A stretch of 47,355 nt of DNA, from positions 1-47,355 of the forward strand of contig CADDZL010000002.1 of NCBI GenBank assembly GCA_902812335.1, in the 5' to 3' direction. Positions 39,937 to 47,355 of this stretch are shown piece by piece. A model generated the notes under the pieces. It saw only the letters and a list, made by a program, of their open reading frames with translations. It ran no database searches and had not been told where the DNA came from. The translations under genes were made by a program, and so were the position numbers. This stretch comes from Chloroflexota bacterium. GTDB lineage: Bacteria; Chloroflexota; Anaerolineae; DSLN01. How positions within the stretch are numbered: position 1 is the stretch's first letter; every line of letters begins with the position of its first letter.

Positions 39937-42492
39937 ATGAGCGATGACAATCTACAGCGGAATACATACCAGGAGAACGTGTGGCAGACGGCGCTAGCAG
40001 GGCTGCTGCATGACATCGGCAAGTTCGCGCTGCGGGCTGACGTGGGCAAGCGGGAGATAACTGACCACGAATCGCTAGGCGAAGTGAAGTACGAGCACGC
40101 GCTGTACAGCGACAGCTTCGTCCAGGAGTATCTGCCAGCAGAATGGCGCAGCAGAGTCACAGCGCCGCGACGGCACCACAACCCTCAATCTGACCAGGAT
40201 TACCAAGTGCAACTGGCCGACTGGCTTTCATCAGGCGAGCGCGAGGAGGGCGAGGACAACAAGGTACCTTACCTGCTGTCGATCTTTGCGCGCCTGGCCG
40301 GCCATAACGCCCGTGCCTATGTGCCGCTGGCCCGCCTGAACCCGGCGCAGGGCCATATTTTTCCTACCCTGGGTGAGCCGGGCGGCTGGCGTCGTGAGTA
40401 CCGTGACCAGTACAAGGCCCTATGGGACGAATTCACTGCGGAGTGCAAGCGGCTGCCGGTTGACAGCCTGGTGACGTTCCTGGAATCGTTGTATGGTCTG
40501 CTGCAGGAATTCACTTGGTGTATTCCCTCGGCCTATTATGGGAATGTGCCGGACGTCAGCCTGTTTGACCATGCGCGGACGACGGCGGCGTTGGCGGCGT
40601 GCCTGGCGGCCGACGGGCGCGACGGCGCGTGGTGTCGGCGCGTCACCGACGATTTGAAGGCGAAGCAAGGCGACGAAGAGGTGTGCTTGCTCGTGGGCGG
40701 CGATCTCTCGGGCGTGCAGGCGTTTCTCTACACGCTGGCTTCCGCTGGTGCGGCCAGGTCGCTGCGGGCGCGCTCGTTCTATTTGCAATTACTGACCGAA
40801 GTAGTGGCCCAGTACGTGCTGGACGAGTTGGACCTGCCGATCACGAATCTGCTATATGCTGGCGGAGGCAATTTTCTTCTTCTGGCCCCAGTCATGCAAG
40901 ATGGCAGGCTGCAACGCTCTCGGGCTGAAATCAGTCAGAAGCTGATGGCCGCGCACGATGGCGCATTGCATCTGACACTGGCCGCTGTGCCAGTGCAGGC
41001 AGGTGAGTTTGGATACGGCCACTTTTACCAGGTATGGGACAGGCTGCAGCAGCGGCTGGCCGTTGAGAAACGCCGTCCTCTGGCTGACCTCGATCCGGCA
41101 CAGTTGGCGCAAGAGATAGGTGGCCCTGGCGGTGAGGGCGGCAGCACTGACAGGGTATGCAACGTGTGCGGACGGGAAAGCAGGCGCGCCATCCCGGCGG
41201 ACAAGGACGGAGTTCGTAAGTGCCTCTTTTGCGCCAGCCTAGAGGACCTGGGCGCGCAGCTCTCACGTGCGACCCATCTGGTCTGGCTTAAGTCGTCCCC
41301 TCAGGCCTCGATAAGCAAAGAGCCAGCCGAGTGGTGGCGCACCATGATGACCTTTGGTGTGAATATCTACGCCATCAGCGCTAACGAGCCACCCAAGAGC
41401 ACTGGCTATATCGGCTACTGGCCCAAGCAGTTGGAGATCATCCGCGTCAACCCATTGTCAACGGGGGCACGTTACGCCACCACTCTTCAGAAGGAATTGG
41501 GTGAGTCAGGCGCGCCGGTAGTGAACGCCTACCGCCCCTTTGCACAGCTTACTCCATTTAAGGATCGGCGGGTCATGACATTCGATGAACTGGCTCAGGC
41601 AAGCCGGGGCATCACCCGCTGGGCTGTATTGCGTATGGACGTGGATAACCTGGGGGATACCTTCCGTGACGGCTTTAAGCAGGGTGATAAGAATATCCTG
41701 ACGCTTTCACGCGTGGCGGCTTTATCGTTCGCGCTGCGCTTGTTCTTCGAGGGCTGGTTACCTAGGCTGGGTGAACGCGGCTGGCGCCATGCTCAGGAAG
41801 ACGACCCGGCTGGCGGGCGTATTCGCGAGAACACGTTATACGTGCAATACGCGGGCGGCGACGATCTATTCGTCGTAGGCGCATGGGATGCGCTCCCTGA
41901 GTTTGCGACGCGCATCCGTGAGTCATTCCGCGCTTACGCCTGCAACAACCCAGCCATTAGCATCTCAGCCGGCATCACGCTGGCCGATGAGAAATTCCCG
42001 CTCTATCTGGCAGCGGAACAGGCGGCTGAGGCTGAACATGCGGCTAAGAGCTTCATCCGCCCGGATGGTCGAGGTAAAGATGCGGTGTGCTTCTTAGGGC
42101 AGACGGTCGGCTGGGAGCAGTTTTACGCAGCCCGCCACCGTGCTCACTTAATGGCGGGTTGGTGTGACGGTTCTGAGGGCGAGCCATTGCCCAAGTCGAT
42201 TATCCAATCGTTCCTGGCGATTGACGCCGAGTTCCAGCGGGGCCCGGTCGAGAAAGGTCGCTTCCCCAGCGCGGGCAAGCGGCGCAGCCAGTTCTACTAT
42301 GGGCCGTGGGTATGGCATGCAGCCTACAGGCTGACCCGCACGATCGCAGCGCTCAGCCGCGCGCCGCAGGTAGCTGGGACATTGAAGCAATGGGAGGAAG
42401 AGCTATTGAACCCAGACACGCATCTGATCGCCATTATAGGACTTTCCGCCCGCTGGGCGGAACTGTTGACACGAAAGGAGAGCAGACGATGA
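39937..42492 (+). CDS. csm1: Type III-A Cas10 (Csm1)
   Basis: 851 residues from ATG 39937 (AAGGAGG upstream; the frame is open to 39652 but that part reads as leader). HD nuclease motif GLLHDIGKF (H25, D26); a zinc finger with CNVCG (408) and CLFC (429); first Palm LRMDVDNLGDTFRDG; second Palm with AGGDDLF, GGDD at residues 640-643. HD supports single-strand DNA cleavage; GGDD supports cyclic oligoadenylate synthesis on target RNA binding. Large subunit of the Csm complex. Overlaps csm2 by 4 bases. Confidence 0.96.
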   Translation: MSDDNLQRNTYQENVWQTALAGLLHDIGKFALRADVGKREITDHESLGEVKYEHALYSDSFVQEYLPAEWRSRVTAPRRHHNPQSDQDYQVQLADWLSSGEREEGEDNKVPYLLSIFARLAGHNARAYVPLARLNPAQGHIFPTLGEPGGWRREYRDQYKALWDEFTAECKRLPVDSLVTFLESLYGLLQEFTWCIPSAYYGNVPDVSLFDHARTTAALAACLAADGRDGAWCRRVTDDLKAKQGDEEVCLLVGGDLSGVQAFLYTLASAGAARSLRARSFYLQLLTEVVAQYVLDELDLPITNLLYAGGGNFLLLAPVMQDGRLQRSRAEISQKLMAAHDGALHLTLAAVPVQAGEFGYGHFYQVWDRLQQRLAVEKRRPLADLDPAQLAQEIGGPGGEGGSTDRVCNVCGRESRRAIPADKDGVRKCLFCASLEDLGAQLSRATHLVWLKSSPQASISKEPAEWWRTMMTFGVNIYAISANEPPKSTGYIGYWPKQLEIIRVNPLSTGARYATTLQKELGESGAPVVNAYRPFAQLTPFKDRRVMTFDELAQASRGITRWAVLRMDVDNLGDTFRDGFKQGDKNILTLSRVAALSFALRLFFEGWLPRLGERGWRHAQEDDPAGGRIRENTLYVQYAGGDDLFVVGAWDALPEFATRIRESFRAYACNNPAISISAGITLADEKFPLYLAAEQAAEAEHAAKSFIRPDGRGKDAVCFLGQTVGWEQFYAARHRAHLMAGWCDGSEGEPLPKSIIQSFLAIDAEFQRGPVEKGRFPSAGKRRSQFYYGPWVWHAAYRLTRTIAALSRAPQVAGTLKQWEEELLNPDTHLIAIIGLSARWAELLTRKESRR

Positions 42493-42971
42493 GCGACTTT
42501 GACAGGAATCGCGAGCAGGCCCGCCGGCGCGGGGACCCGCCTCCGGCTGGAGGCGGCGATCGACTTCACCACGTGAAGAAGATCATCAGCACAGATGATC
42601 CACAACTGCTGGTCAGACAGGCCGAAGAGATCGGCCGGCAGGTGGCCGAGGCCAGGTTGACGACCAGTCAGATTCGCAACGTGTATGGGCCGGTGCGCCA
42701 GATCGAATTAACCTGGCCGGAGACCATCCAAACGGAGGAGGATCGGCGAAACGCGAACGTGGCATATCGGCAAGCGATCCTGCTCAAGCCCAAGATGGGC
42801 TACCTGGCTGCGCGTGAGAAGAAACTAGCGGACCTGGAGCAGATCTTCAGCGCAGCCATTGACGAGATCAGCCAGGCAGCAGATCAGGGCGAGCGACGGG
42901 TTCGCTTCAGGCGGTTCGTGGAGTTCTTCGAGGCCATCCTGGCCTATCATAAGAAATATGGTGGCAAGTAG
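42489..42971 (+). CDS. csm2: Csm2, small subunit of the type III-A complex
   Basis: 160 residues, mostly helical, as expected for Csm2, which lines the target RNA groove of the complex. Recognised from ELTWPETIQ...LLKPKMGYLAAR and RFVEFFEAILAYHKKYGGK at the end, plus its fixed place between csm1 and csm3. Start ATG 42489 overlaps the csm1 TGA. The first 30 residues are charged and Pro/Gly-rich. Confidence 0.9.
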   Translation: MSDFDRNREQARRRGDPPPAGGGDRLHHVKKIISTDDPQLLVRQAEEIGRQVAEARLTTSQIRNVYGPVRQIELTWPETIQTEEDRRNANVAYRQAILLKPKMGYLAAREKKLADLEQIFSAAIDEISQAADQGERRVRFRRFVEFFEAILAYHKKYGGK

Positions 42972-42980
42972 GAGGGCGCC

Positions 42981-43766
42981 ATGGACGGGAGAACCATTCA
43001 ACTCTACGGTCGGATCATTCTGCGCGGCGACATCCGCGCGCTGTCCGGTCTGCACATCGGCACATCGAAAGACACGGTGGGGATCGGTGAGGTGGATTTG
43101 CCGGTAATCCGCGATGCCTACCGTCGGCCCTATGTGCCAGGCTCGTCGCTCAAAGGCAAGATGCGCTCGCAGTGGGAGAAGCTGAAAGGCGTACAGCAGA
43201 ACCAGCAGATCGGCAGAGTCGAGGGCAAAGAGGTCTGGATTCATGCTTGTGAGGACTTGGCCTGCCCGGTCTGTACGATCTACGGCGTGACCGGCGACTT
43301 TGCCAAAGACGCTCCCACCCGGCTGGCGGTGCGCGACGTTCCGCTCAAGCCGGAGAGCCTGGAAGGCACGACGGCGATTCTGTACTCCGAGGTTAAGTGG
43401 GAAGTGGCGATTGACCGCGTGACCAGTGCGGCGTCCCCGCGACAGATGGAGCGGGTACCCGCCGGCGCGGTGTTTAGCCCAATGGAACTGGTCTTCAGCG
43501 TGTACAAGGCGGCCGACCGGGCCCGCTTCGGCGACGTGCTCACCGGCCTGCAACTGGTGGCAGATGACTACCTGGGTGGCCAGGGTAGCCGGGGCAGCGG
43601 CAAAGTCGCATTTGAAGACCTGTCGGTGACGCTCAAGACAGGCGATGAGTACCGTGAGGAGACCCACCCCAGCTTCAGTCACAAATCGCTGGAAGAGCTG
43701 ATCGCGGCCCGGGCTGAGTTGCTCAAGTGGATCGAGGAGCACATCGCGGTCAATGGAGGTGCGTAA
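42981..43766 (+). CDS. csm3: Csm3, backbone RAMP of the type III-A complex
   Basis: 261 residues. RAMP fold with GLHIGTSKD, the loop IGEVDLPVIRD holding Asp39 (equivalent to the catalytic Asp that cuts target RNA every 6 bases), PYVPGSSLKGKMRSQWE and the glycine loop GGQGSRGSGKVAF near the end. CEDLACPVCTIYG is the usual Csm3 Cys motif. Multiple copies form the filament on crRNA. Stop and the csm4 start share TAATG. Confidence 0.96.
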   Translation: MDGRTIQLYGRIILRGDIRALSGLHIGTSKDTVGIGEVDLPVIRDAYRRPYVPGSSLKGKMRSQWEKLKGVQQNQQIGRVEGKEVWIHACEDLACPVCTIYGVTGDFAKDAPTRLAVRDVPLKPESLEGTTAILYSEVKWEVAIDRVTSAASPRQMERVPAGAVFSPMELVFSVYKAADRARFGDVLTGLQLVADDYLGGQGSRGSGKVAFEDLSVTLKTGDEYREETHPSFSHKSLEELIAARAELLKWIEEHIAVNGGA

Positions 43767-44863
43767 TGGCGATGGTGACGCTGCGGCTCAACGGGCCGTT
43801 TCACGTGGGGCAGGACACTGGCGCCGAGCGGCAGAAGGTCCATGCCTACATCCCATCGGACACACTATTCAGTGCACTGGTCACAGCCTGGGCGCAACTG
43901 GGCCGGGCCGATGAGGTGATCGAGCAATTTCGGGGTCAACCGCCGTTCACGTTGACCTCGGCGTTCCCCTGTCTGCTGGCGCGAACTGATCCTCCGCGAG
44001 CGCTGGTGCGCCTGTTGCCGCTGCCGCTGGTCAGACTGCCAGCCGATGAGTTGCTGCCACCCAGGCAGAAGAAGGGCATTCGTTGGGTGTCGTGGGGCGT
44101 GTTTGAAAAGCTCTGCGCCGCGCAGACACTTGAGGGTGAGACGAGTGAGGCAAACCGGGTCCAGGCTGGAACGGTTTGGCTCTTGCGAGAGGAGCGCGAA
44201 GCGATCAGCCGGGGCTGGGGACGCGAAGCCGATTCCGTGATATGGTGGGCGACGGAGGCAGTGCCGCGGGTAGTGGTAGACCGGGTCACCAGCGCGAGCA
44301 ATCTGTTCTATACTGGCCGGATGGCGTTAGCCGAGAACGTAGGGCTGTGGTTCGCCATCAGAGGTGAGGGCGGGGTGGAGGTGGCATCGCGTTGGTTGGA
44401 CCTGGTCGGACGGGCACTGCATGTGCTGGCCGATGCCGGCTTGGGGGGACTACGCAGTGCGGGCCACGGCGCATTTACGTGGGCATGGGACGATGGGCCA
44501 GCGCCCCTGCTAAGAGAAAGCCAGATCGAGGCAGGCTACGCTGTAACGTTGGCGCGCTACGCGCCAAAAGACGAGGTAGAAGTAGCTCGCTCACTGCAGG
44601 CGCGGGCTGCCAGCTATCAATTGGTCACTATCGCGGGCTGGTGCCAGGACGAGGCGCTGCATCCCTGGCGGCGCAAGCGCGTGCGGTTGGTGAGTGAAGG
44701 CAGCGTGATTGGCCGGCTGGAAGGGCCTATGGGCCGCCTAGTGGACGTGAGGCCTACCGGTGCGCCGCAGGCCAATTTCGGTGAGCGCGGCGTGTATCGT
44801 TACGGCTACGCCTTCCCGATGAGCGTGCGGCCCGAAGCGCTGCGGGAGGTGGCCCATGACTGA
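43766..44863 (+). CDS. csm4: Csm4, RAMP that binds the crRNA 5' tag
   Basis: 365 residues. Begins with the RAMP strand and HVGQDTGAERQKVHAYIPSD TLFSAL-type N-terminus, includes VDRVTSASNLFYTGR and ends with the glycine-rich loop GLGGLRSAGHGAF. In the complex, Csm4 caps the crRNA 5' end next to Csm1. TAATG coupling with csm3; overlaps csm5 by 8 bases. Confidence 0.93.
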   Translation: MAMVTLRLNGPFHVGQDTGAERQKVHAYIPSDTLFSALVTAWAQLGRADEVIEQFRGQPPFTLTSAFPCLLARTDPPRALVRLLPLPLVRLPADELLPPRQKKGIRWVSWGVFEKLCAAQTLEGETSEANRVQAGTVWLLREEREAISRGWGREADSVIWWATEAVPRVVVDRVTSASNLFYTGRMALAENVGLWFAIRGEGGVEVASRWLDLVGRALHVLADAGLGGLRSAGHGAFTWAWDDGPAPLLRESQIEAGYAVTLARYAPKDEVEVARSLQARAASYQLVTIAGWCQDEALHPWRRKRVRLVSEGSVIGRLEGPMGRLVDVRPTGAPQANFGERGVYRYGYAFPMSVRPEALREVAHD

Positions 44864-45950
44864 ACGCCTGGGGGTGAACTATGCGTTGGACATCGAAGTG
44901 CTGACGCCCTTGCATATCGGCTGCGGGCGTAAGCTAGTCCAGGGATTCGACTTTGCAGTGCAGAACGGGGTCACCTATCGGTTGAATGAAGATGCCATCC
45001 TGACCGACCGCTGGCCGGATGATCCGGCGTTGCAACGCAAGTTCCTGGGGCAACCGCTGGCGGACCTGCTCGAACGTGGCGATTATCAGGCCCACCCTGA
45101 GTACTTTCGCTACAGCCTGCGCGGCGAGCCGGCGATGCGCGAGATCATAGAGTGCATCCGTGATGTACACGGTCAGCCTTACCTGCCCGGCTCATCGCTG
45201 AAGGGTGCGCTGCGAACAGCGCTCTTGCGCGCGGCCACCGACAAGCAGGCCTTCAAGCGATCGGACTTCGGACCGGGAGGCGGGCCGAATGAAGCCAAAC
45301 AAGCCGCCAAAGGACTGGAGCAAGAGGTGCTGGGAAGGGATCCCAACCGCGATATTCTACGTGCGTTGATCGTGGGCGATAGCCAACCGATACCGATGGC
45401 AGCGCTCAGGTTGCAGCGTATCCAGATGGTGCCCGGCCTGAACATAGACGTCGAGGCCATCGCCCGCGGGACGCACCTGACGGCCACATTGCGCCTAGAC
45501 ACCTGGCTGCTGAAGCGCACGGAACGGGGGCTGGATTGGCCCCCACTGGTGCGACAAATCGTCAGGCAGGTGGCCCGGACCGCCCAGTTCGTGGCGCGGA
45601 GACGCATCGAGCACGAGTACCGGTACCATGAGAAACGCGGCGATCGGCAGGCGATGGGCTTTTATGCCAGCCTGGCCGAAGAGGCGGTGAGCGGCCACTG
45701 GCCTGAGAACGAGTTTCTGATTCAGGTAGGCTTTGGCACCGGCTGGCGGGCCAAGACCGTGCTGGGCGGGTTGGGCGACGCGGACCCGCTGCTGGCCACC
45801 GTCGTCCGCGACTTTCGCCTGGACCGGGGGGGAGGCAAGGCCAGCCGGGGCTATGTGAAAGGACAGCCGTTCCCCAAGGCGCGCCATCTGGCCTGGGTAG
45901 GGGGCAGTCCGGCGCTGCCGATGGGGTGGTTGCGAGTGAGGATGAGTTAA
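44856..45950 (+). CDS. csm5: Csm5, RAMP at the crRNA 3' end
   Basis: 364 residues. RAMP protein with LTPLHIGCGRKLVQGFDF at the front and PYLPGSSLKGALRTALLRA near residue 107, the usual Csm5 pattern, and a glycine-rich region near the end (GGGKASRGYVKG). It sits at the head of the complex and helps crRNA maturation. The TAA is followed directly by the ATG of the next gene. Confidence 0.93.
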   Translation: MTERLGVNYALDIEVLTPLHIGCGRKLVQGFDFAVQNGVTYRLNEDAILTDRWPDDPALQRKFLGQPLADLLERGDYQAHPEYFRYSLRGEPAMREIIECIRDVHGQPYLPGSSLKGALRTALLRAATDKQAFKRSDFGPGGGPNEAKQAAKGLEQEVLGRDPNRDILRALIVGDSQPIPMAALRLQRIQMVPGLNIDVEAIARGTHLTATLRLDTWLLKRTERGLDWPPLVRQIVRQVARTAQFVARRRIEHEYRYHEKRGDRQAMGFYASLAEEAVSGHWPENEFLIQVGFGTGWRAKTVLGGLGDADPLLATVVRDFRLDRGGGKASRGYVKGQPFPKARHLAWVGGSPALPMGWLRVRMS

Positions 45951-47189
45951 ATGTCAACGCTTTTGGTTATAACCGTAGGTGGCTCATGTGCACCGGTCAT
46001 CACGGCGGTGCGCGGTTATGCGCCAGATTTCGTCTGCTTCTTCGCCAGTGCCGGGCCACACGGCAGTCGTGTCATGGTGGACGGGCAAGGCCATCCATGC
46101 ACCTCCAATGGCGCCAACATCATCACCCAAACGGGACTGAGGCCGGAGCAGTTTGAGATCGTTGATCTGGCCGAACCGGACAGCCTGCCCGATTGTTACG
46201 CCGCGATGCGGGCTGCCCTGGCCCGCCTGGCCACTGACCGGCCTGGCTGGCGGCTGGTGGCTGACTACACCAGCGGCACCAAGACGATGAGCGTGGCGCT
46301 GTCGCTGGCTGCCCTGGAAGCCGGCTGGCAGCTTTCGCTGGTCCGGGGCACCCGCACCGACCTGGTGAAGGTGCTGAACGGCTCAGAGATGGCGGCACTG
46401 GTCAATGCCTGGGAGGTGCGCGCGGACCAGCAGATAAACGAGGCGCGGCGGCTGTTCAACGCTCACGCCTACGCTGCGGCAGGGGCGCTACTGGAGAGCC
46501 TGGCGCGCACCGGGCCACTTTCGTACGAGCTGCAACGGAGCGTCACCCGATGGGTCGGCCTGTGCCGCGCCTTTGACGCCTGGGACCGTTTCGATCACGC
46601 GCGGGCGCACCAATTGCTGGAGCCTTATCAAAGCCGCACTGTGCCCCAATGGCGTTTCCTCAAGGCCCTGATGGGATGGGAGCGGGCGACGGGCTATGAG
46701 CCAATCCTGGACCTGATGCGGAATGCCGAACGCCGGGCAGCGCGGGGCCGCTACGATGACGCCGTGGCGCGGCTATACCGGGCGCTGGAGATGCTGGCGC
46801 AAACTCGGCTGGGGGAGCGCACTCCGTCGCTGACAACGGGTGACCTGGACGTGAGCCTGTTGCCCGACGGCCTACGCAAGAAGTATGAGGCACTGCGCGA
46901 CCCATCGGATGGCAAAATCAAGCTCGGGCTACGCCAGGATTACGAGTTACTGGCTGAGTTGGATGACCCGCTGGGGCGCGTGTATCGGCAACACGAAAAC
47001 GCGCTGCTGAACGTGCTCAGCCGGCGCAACAACTCGATCCTGGCACATGGTAAGATACCGCTGACGAAGGGCGATTACCAGGAGGCGGCCCAGCTTATTG
47101 AGACGATGGTTAGGCAAGGACTGGGGGAACTGGGCGTGCGGTGGCAAGCGCCGCAGTTCCCCCAGTGGGATGACGTCAAGTGGGAGTGA
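45951..47189 (+). CDS. CARF-HEPN effector of the Cas02710/Csm6-like group
   Basis: 412 residues. The N-terminal CARF domain starts STLLVITVGGSCAP and has the ligand loop DYTSGTKTMSVAL (residues 105-117). A helical middle follows, then a C-terminal HEPN domain with RRNNSILAHG, giving R359-x6-H366 as the RNase pair. It fits the TIGR02710/Cas02710 family better than classical Csm6. Expected role: RNase switched on by cyclic oligoadenylate from Csm1. Directly follows csm5 and precedes cas6. Ligand size and RNA specificity are not evident. Confidence 0.85.
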   Translation: MSTLLVITVGGSCAPVITAVRGYAPDFVCFFASAGPHGSRVMVDGQGHPCTSNGANIITQTGLRPEQFEIVDLAEPDSLPDCYAAMRAALARLATDRPGWRLVADYTSGTKTMSVALSLAALEAGWQLSLVRGTRTDLVKVLNGSEMAALVNAWEVRADQQINEARRLFNAHAYAAAGALLESLARTGPLSYELQRSVTRWVGLCRAFDAWDRFDHARAHQLLEPYQSRTVPQWRFLKALMGWERATGYEPILDLMRNAERRAARGRYDDAVARLYRALEMLAQTRLGERTPSLTTGDLDVSLLPDGLRKKYEALRDPSDGKIKLGLRQDYELLAELDDPLGRVYRQHENALLNVLSRRNNSILAHGKIPLTKGDYQEAAQLIETMVRQGLGELGVRWQAPQFPQWDDVKWE

Positions 47190-47195
47190 CCCGTG

Positions 47196-47355
47196 ATGTC
47201 TTTGCTCAGTCTTGTCTTGACATTGCGCCCGCGCCGGGCGGCAGAGTTGCCGAGCGCGTTGGGGCGGGCGGCGCACGCAGCGCTCTTACGGGCCATCGCG
47301 CAGGCCAGGCCGGGGCTGGCCCAGCAGTTGCATGACGAAGGAGGGCCCCGGCCGT
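47196..47355 (+). CDS. cas6: Cas6 crRNA endoribonuclease (N-terminal part, runs off the edge)
   Basis: The first 53 codons are present: SLLSLVLTLRP, then GRAAHAALLRAIAQARPGLA and QLHDEGGPRP. This is the front of a Cas6 RAMP with its usual small-residue helix. Cas6 cuts the pre-crRNA within repeats. ATG 47196 is preferred; GTG 47193 directly before it is in frame. The catalytic part lies beyond the window, and an array may be there too. Confidence 0.8.
   Translation, partial: MSLLSLVLTLRPRRAAELPSALGRAAHAALLRAIAQARPGLAQQLHDEGGPRP

Noticed and set aside
39614-47355. CRISPR array
   Set aside because: I searched the flanks and gaps of the csm locus for regularly spaced direct repeats and saw none; any array must lie beyond the right edge or elsewhere.

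Overview
The window is high-GC bacterial chromosome and most resembles Chloroflexota (an Anaerolineae/Caldilineae-like lineage). The clues are a TtuB/TtuA tRNA-thiolation pair, an RpoC with a long N-terminal coiled-coil insertion, a short IF-2, membrane-anchored proteins with a peptidase-MA-like tail, GC-rich heptamer repeats between genes, and a type III-A CRISPR locus. The phylum call is inference; there is no rRNA gene in the window. I count 41 intact or edge-truncated protein genes (plus one low-confidence partial at the left edge), two gene remnants and one tRNA.

Layout. 1-7.5 kb (+): tail of an unknown gene, then one gene string: ttuB-ttuA (2-thiouridine-type tRNA modification), yhhQ and queF (queuosine precursor uptake and preQ0 reduction), era, guaB, purB, panE. 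7.5-14.9 kb (-): the classical nusA-ylxR-infB-rbfA-nrnA-truB-ribF operon, without rimP, driven by a good sigma70-type promoter and a leader with a terminator-like hairpin. 15.1-16.2 kb (+): a DUF3524 glycosyltransferase closely resembling vertebrate GTDC1 (tRNA-queuosine mannosyltransferase). 16.2-24.2 kb (-): a zinc-ribbon/cold-shock protein, gyrA, a decayed AbrB-type antitoxin gene (+ strand), DUF971, and rpoC standing apart from rpoB with its own consensus promoter. 24.4-26.3 kb (-): a GT39-type membrane glycosyltransferase and a small membrane protein with a His/Pro-rich tail. 26.5-29 kb (+): penicillin acylase family hydrolase. 29-33.3 kb (-): two paralogous single-pass membrane proteins of unknown function downstream of birA. 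33.3-35.1 kb (+): HIT protein and thiolase. 35.2-35.5 kb: IS481-like transposase remnant. 35.5-37.4 kb (-): ferredoxin, SAM methyltransferase and DUF166 protein. 37.4-37.5 kb: tRNA-Glu(CUC). 37.8-39.6 kb (+): nrfHA ammonia-forming nitrite reductase. 39.9 kb to the end (+): csm1-csm2-csm3-csm4-csm5, a CARF-HEPN effector of the Cas02710 type, and the start of cas6.

How the parts work together. The left half is housekeeping information processing with a theme of tRNA modification (TtuA/TtuB, queuosine supply, TruB, and a putative sugar transfer onto queuosine). The right half is accessory: respiratory nitrite ammonification, and a type III-A immune complex whose Cas10 keeps the HD nuclease and GGDD cyclase motifs, so it can plausibly make cyclic oligoadenylate for the adjacent CARF-HEPN RNase. 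No CRISPR array and no cas1/cas2 lie in the window.

Leads judged most worth following: the bacterial GTDC1-like protein; two near-identical CRP/FNR-type palindromes before the HIT gene and before nrfH; the paralogous membrane protein pair with a shared N-terminal LDW motif; the ferredoxin-methyltransferase-DUF166 cassette; and TtuB ending in Gly-Gly-Leu-Val. No unmistakably new multi-gene defence system was found.
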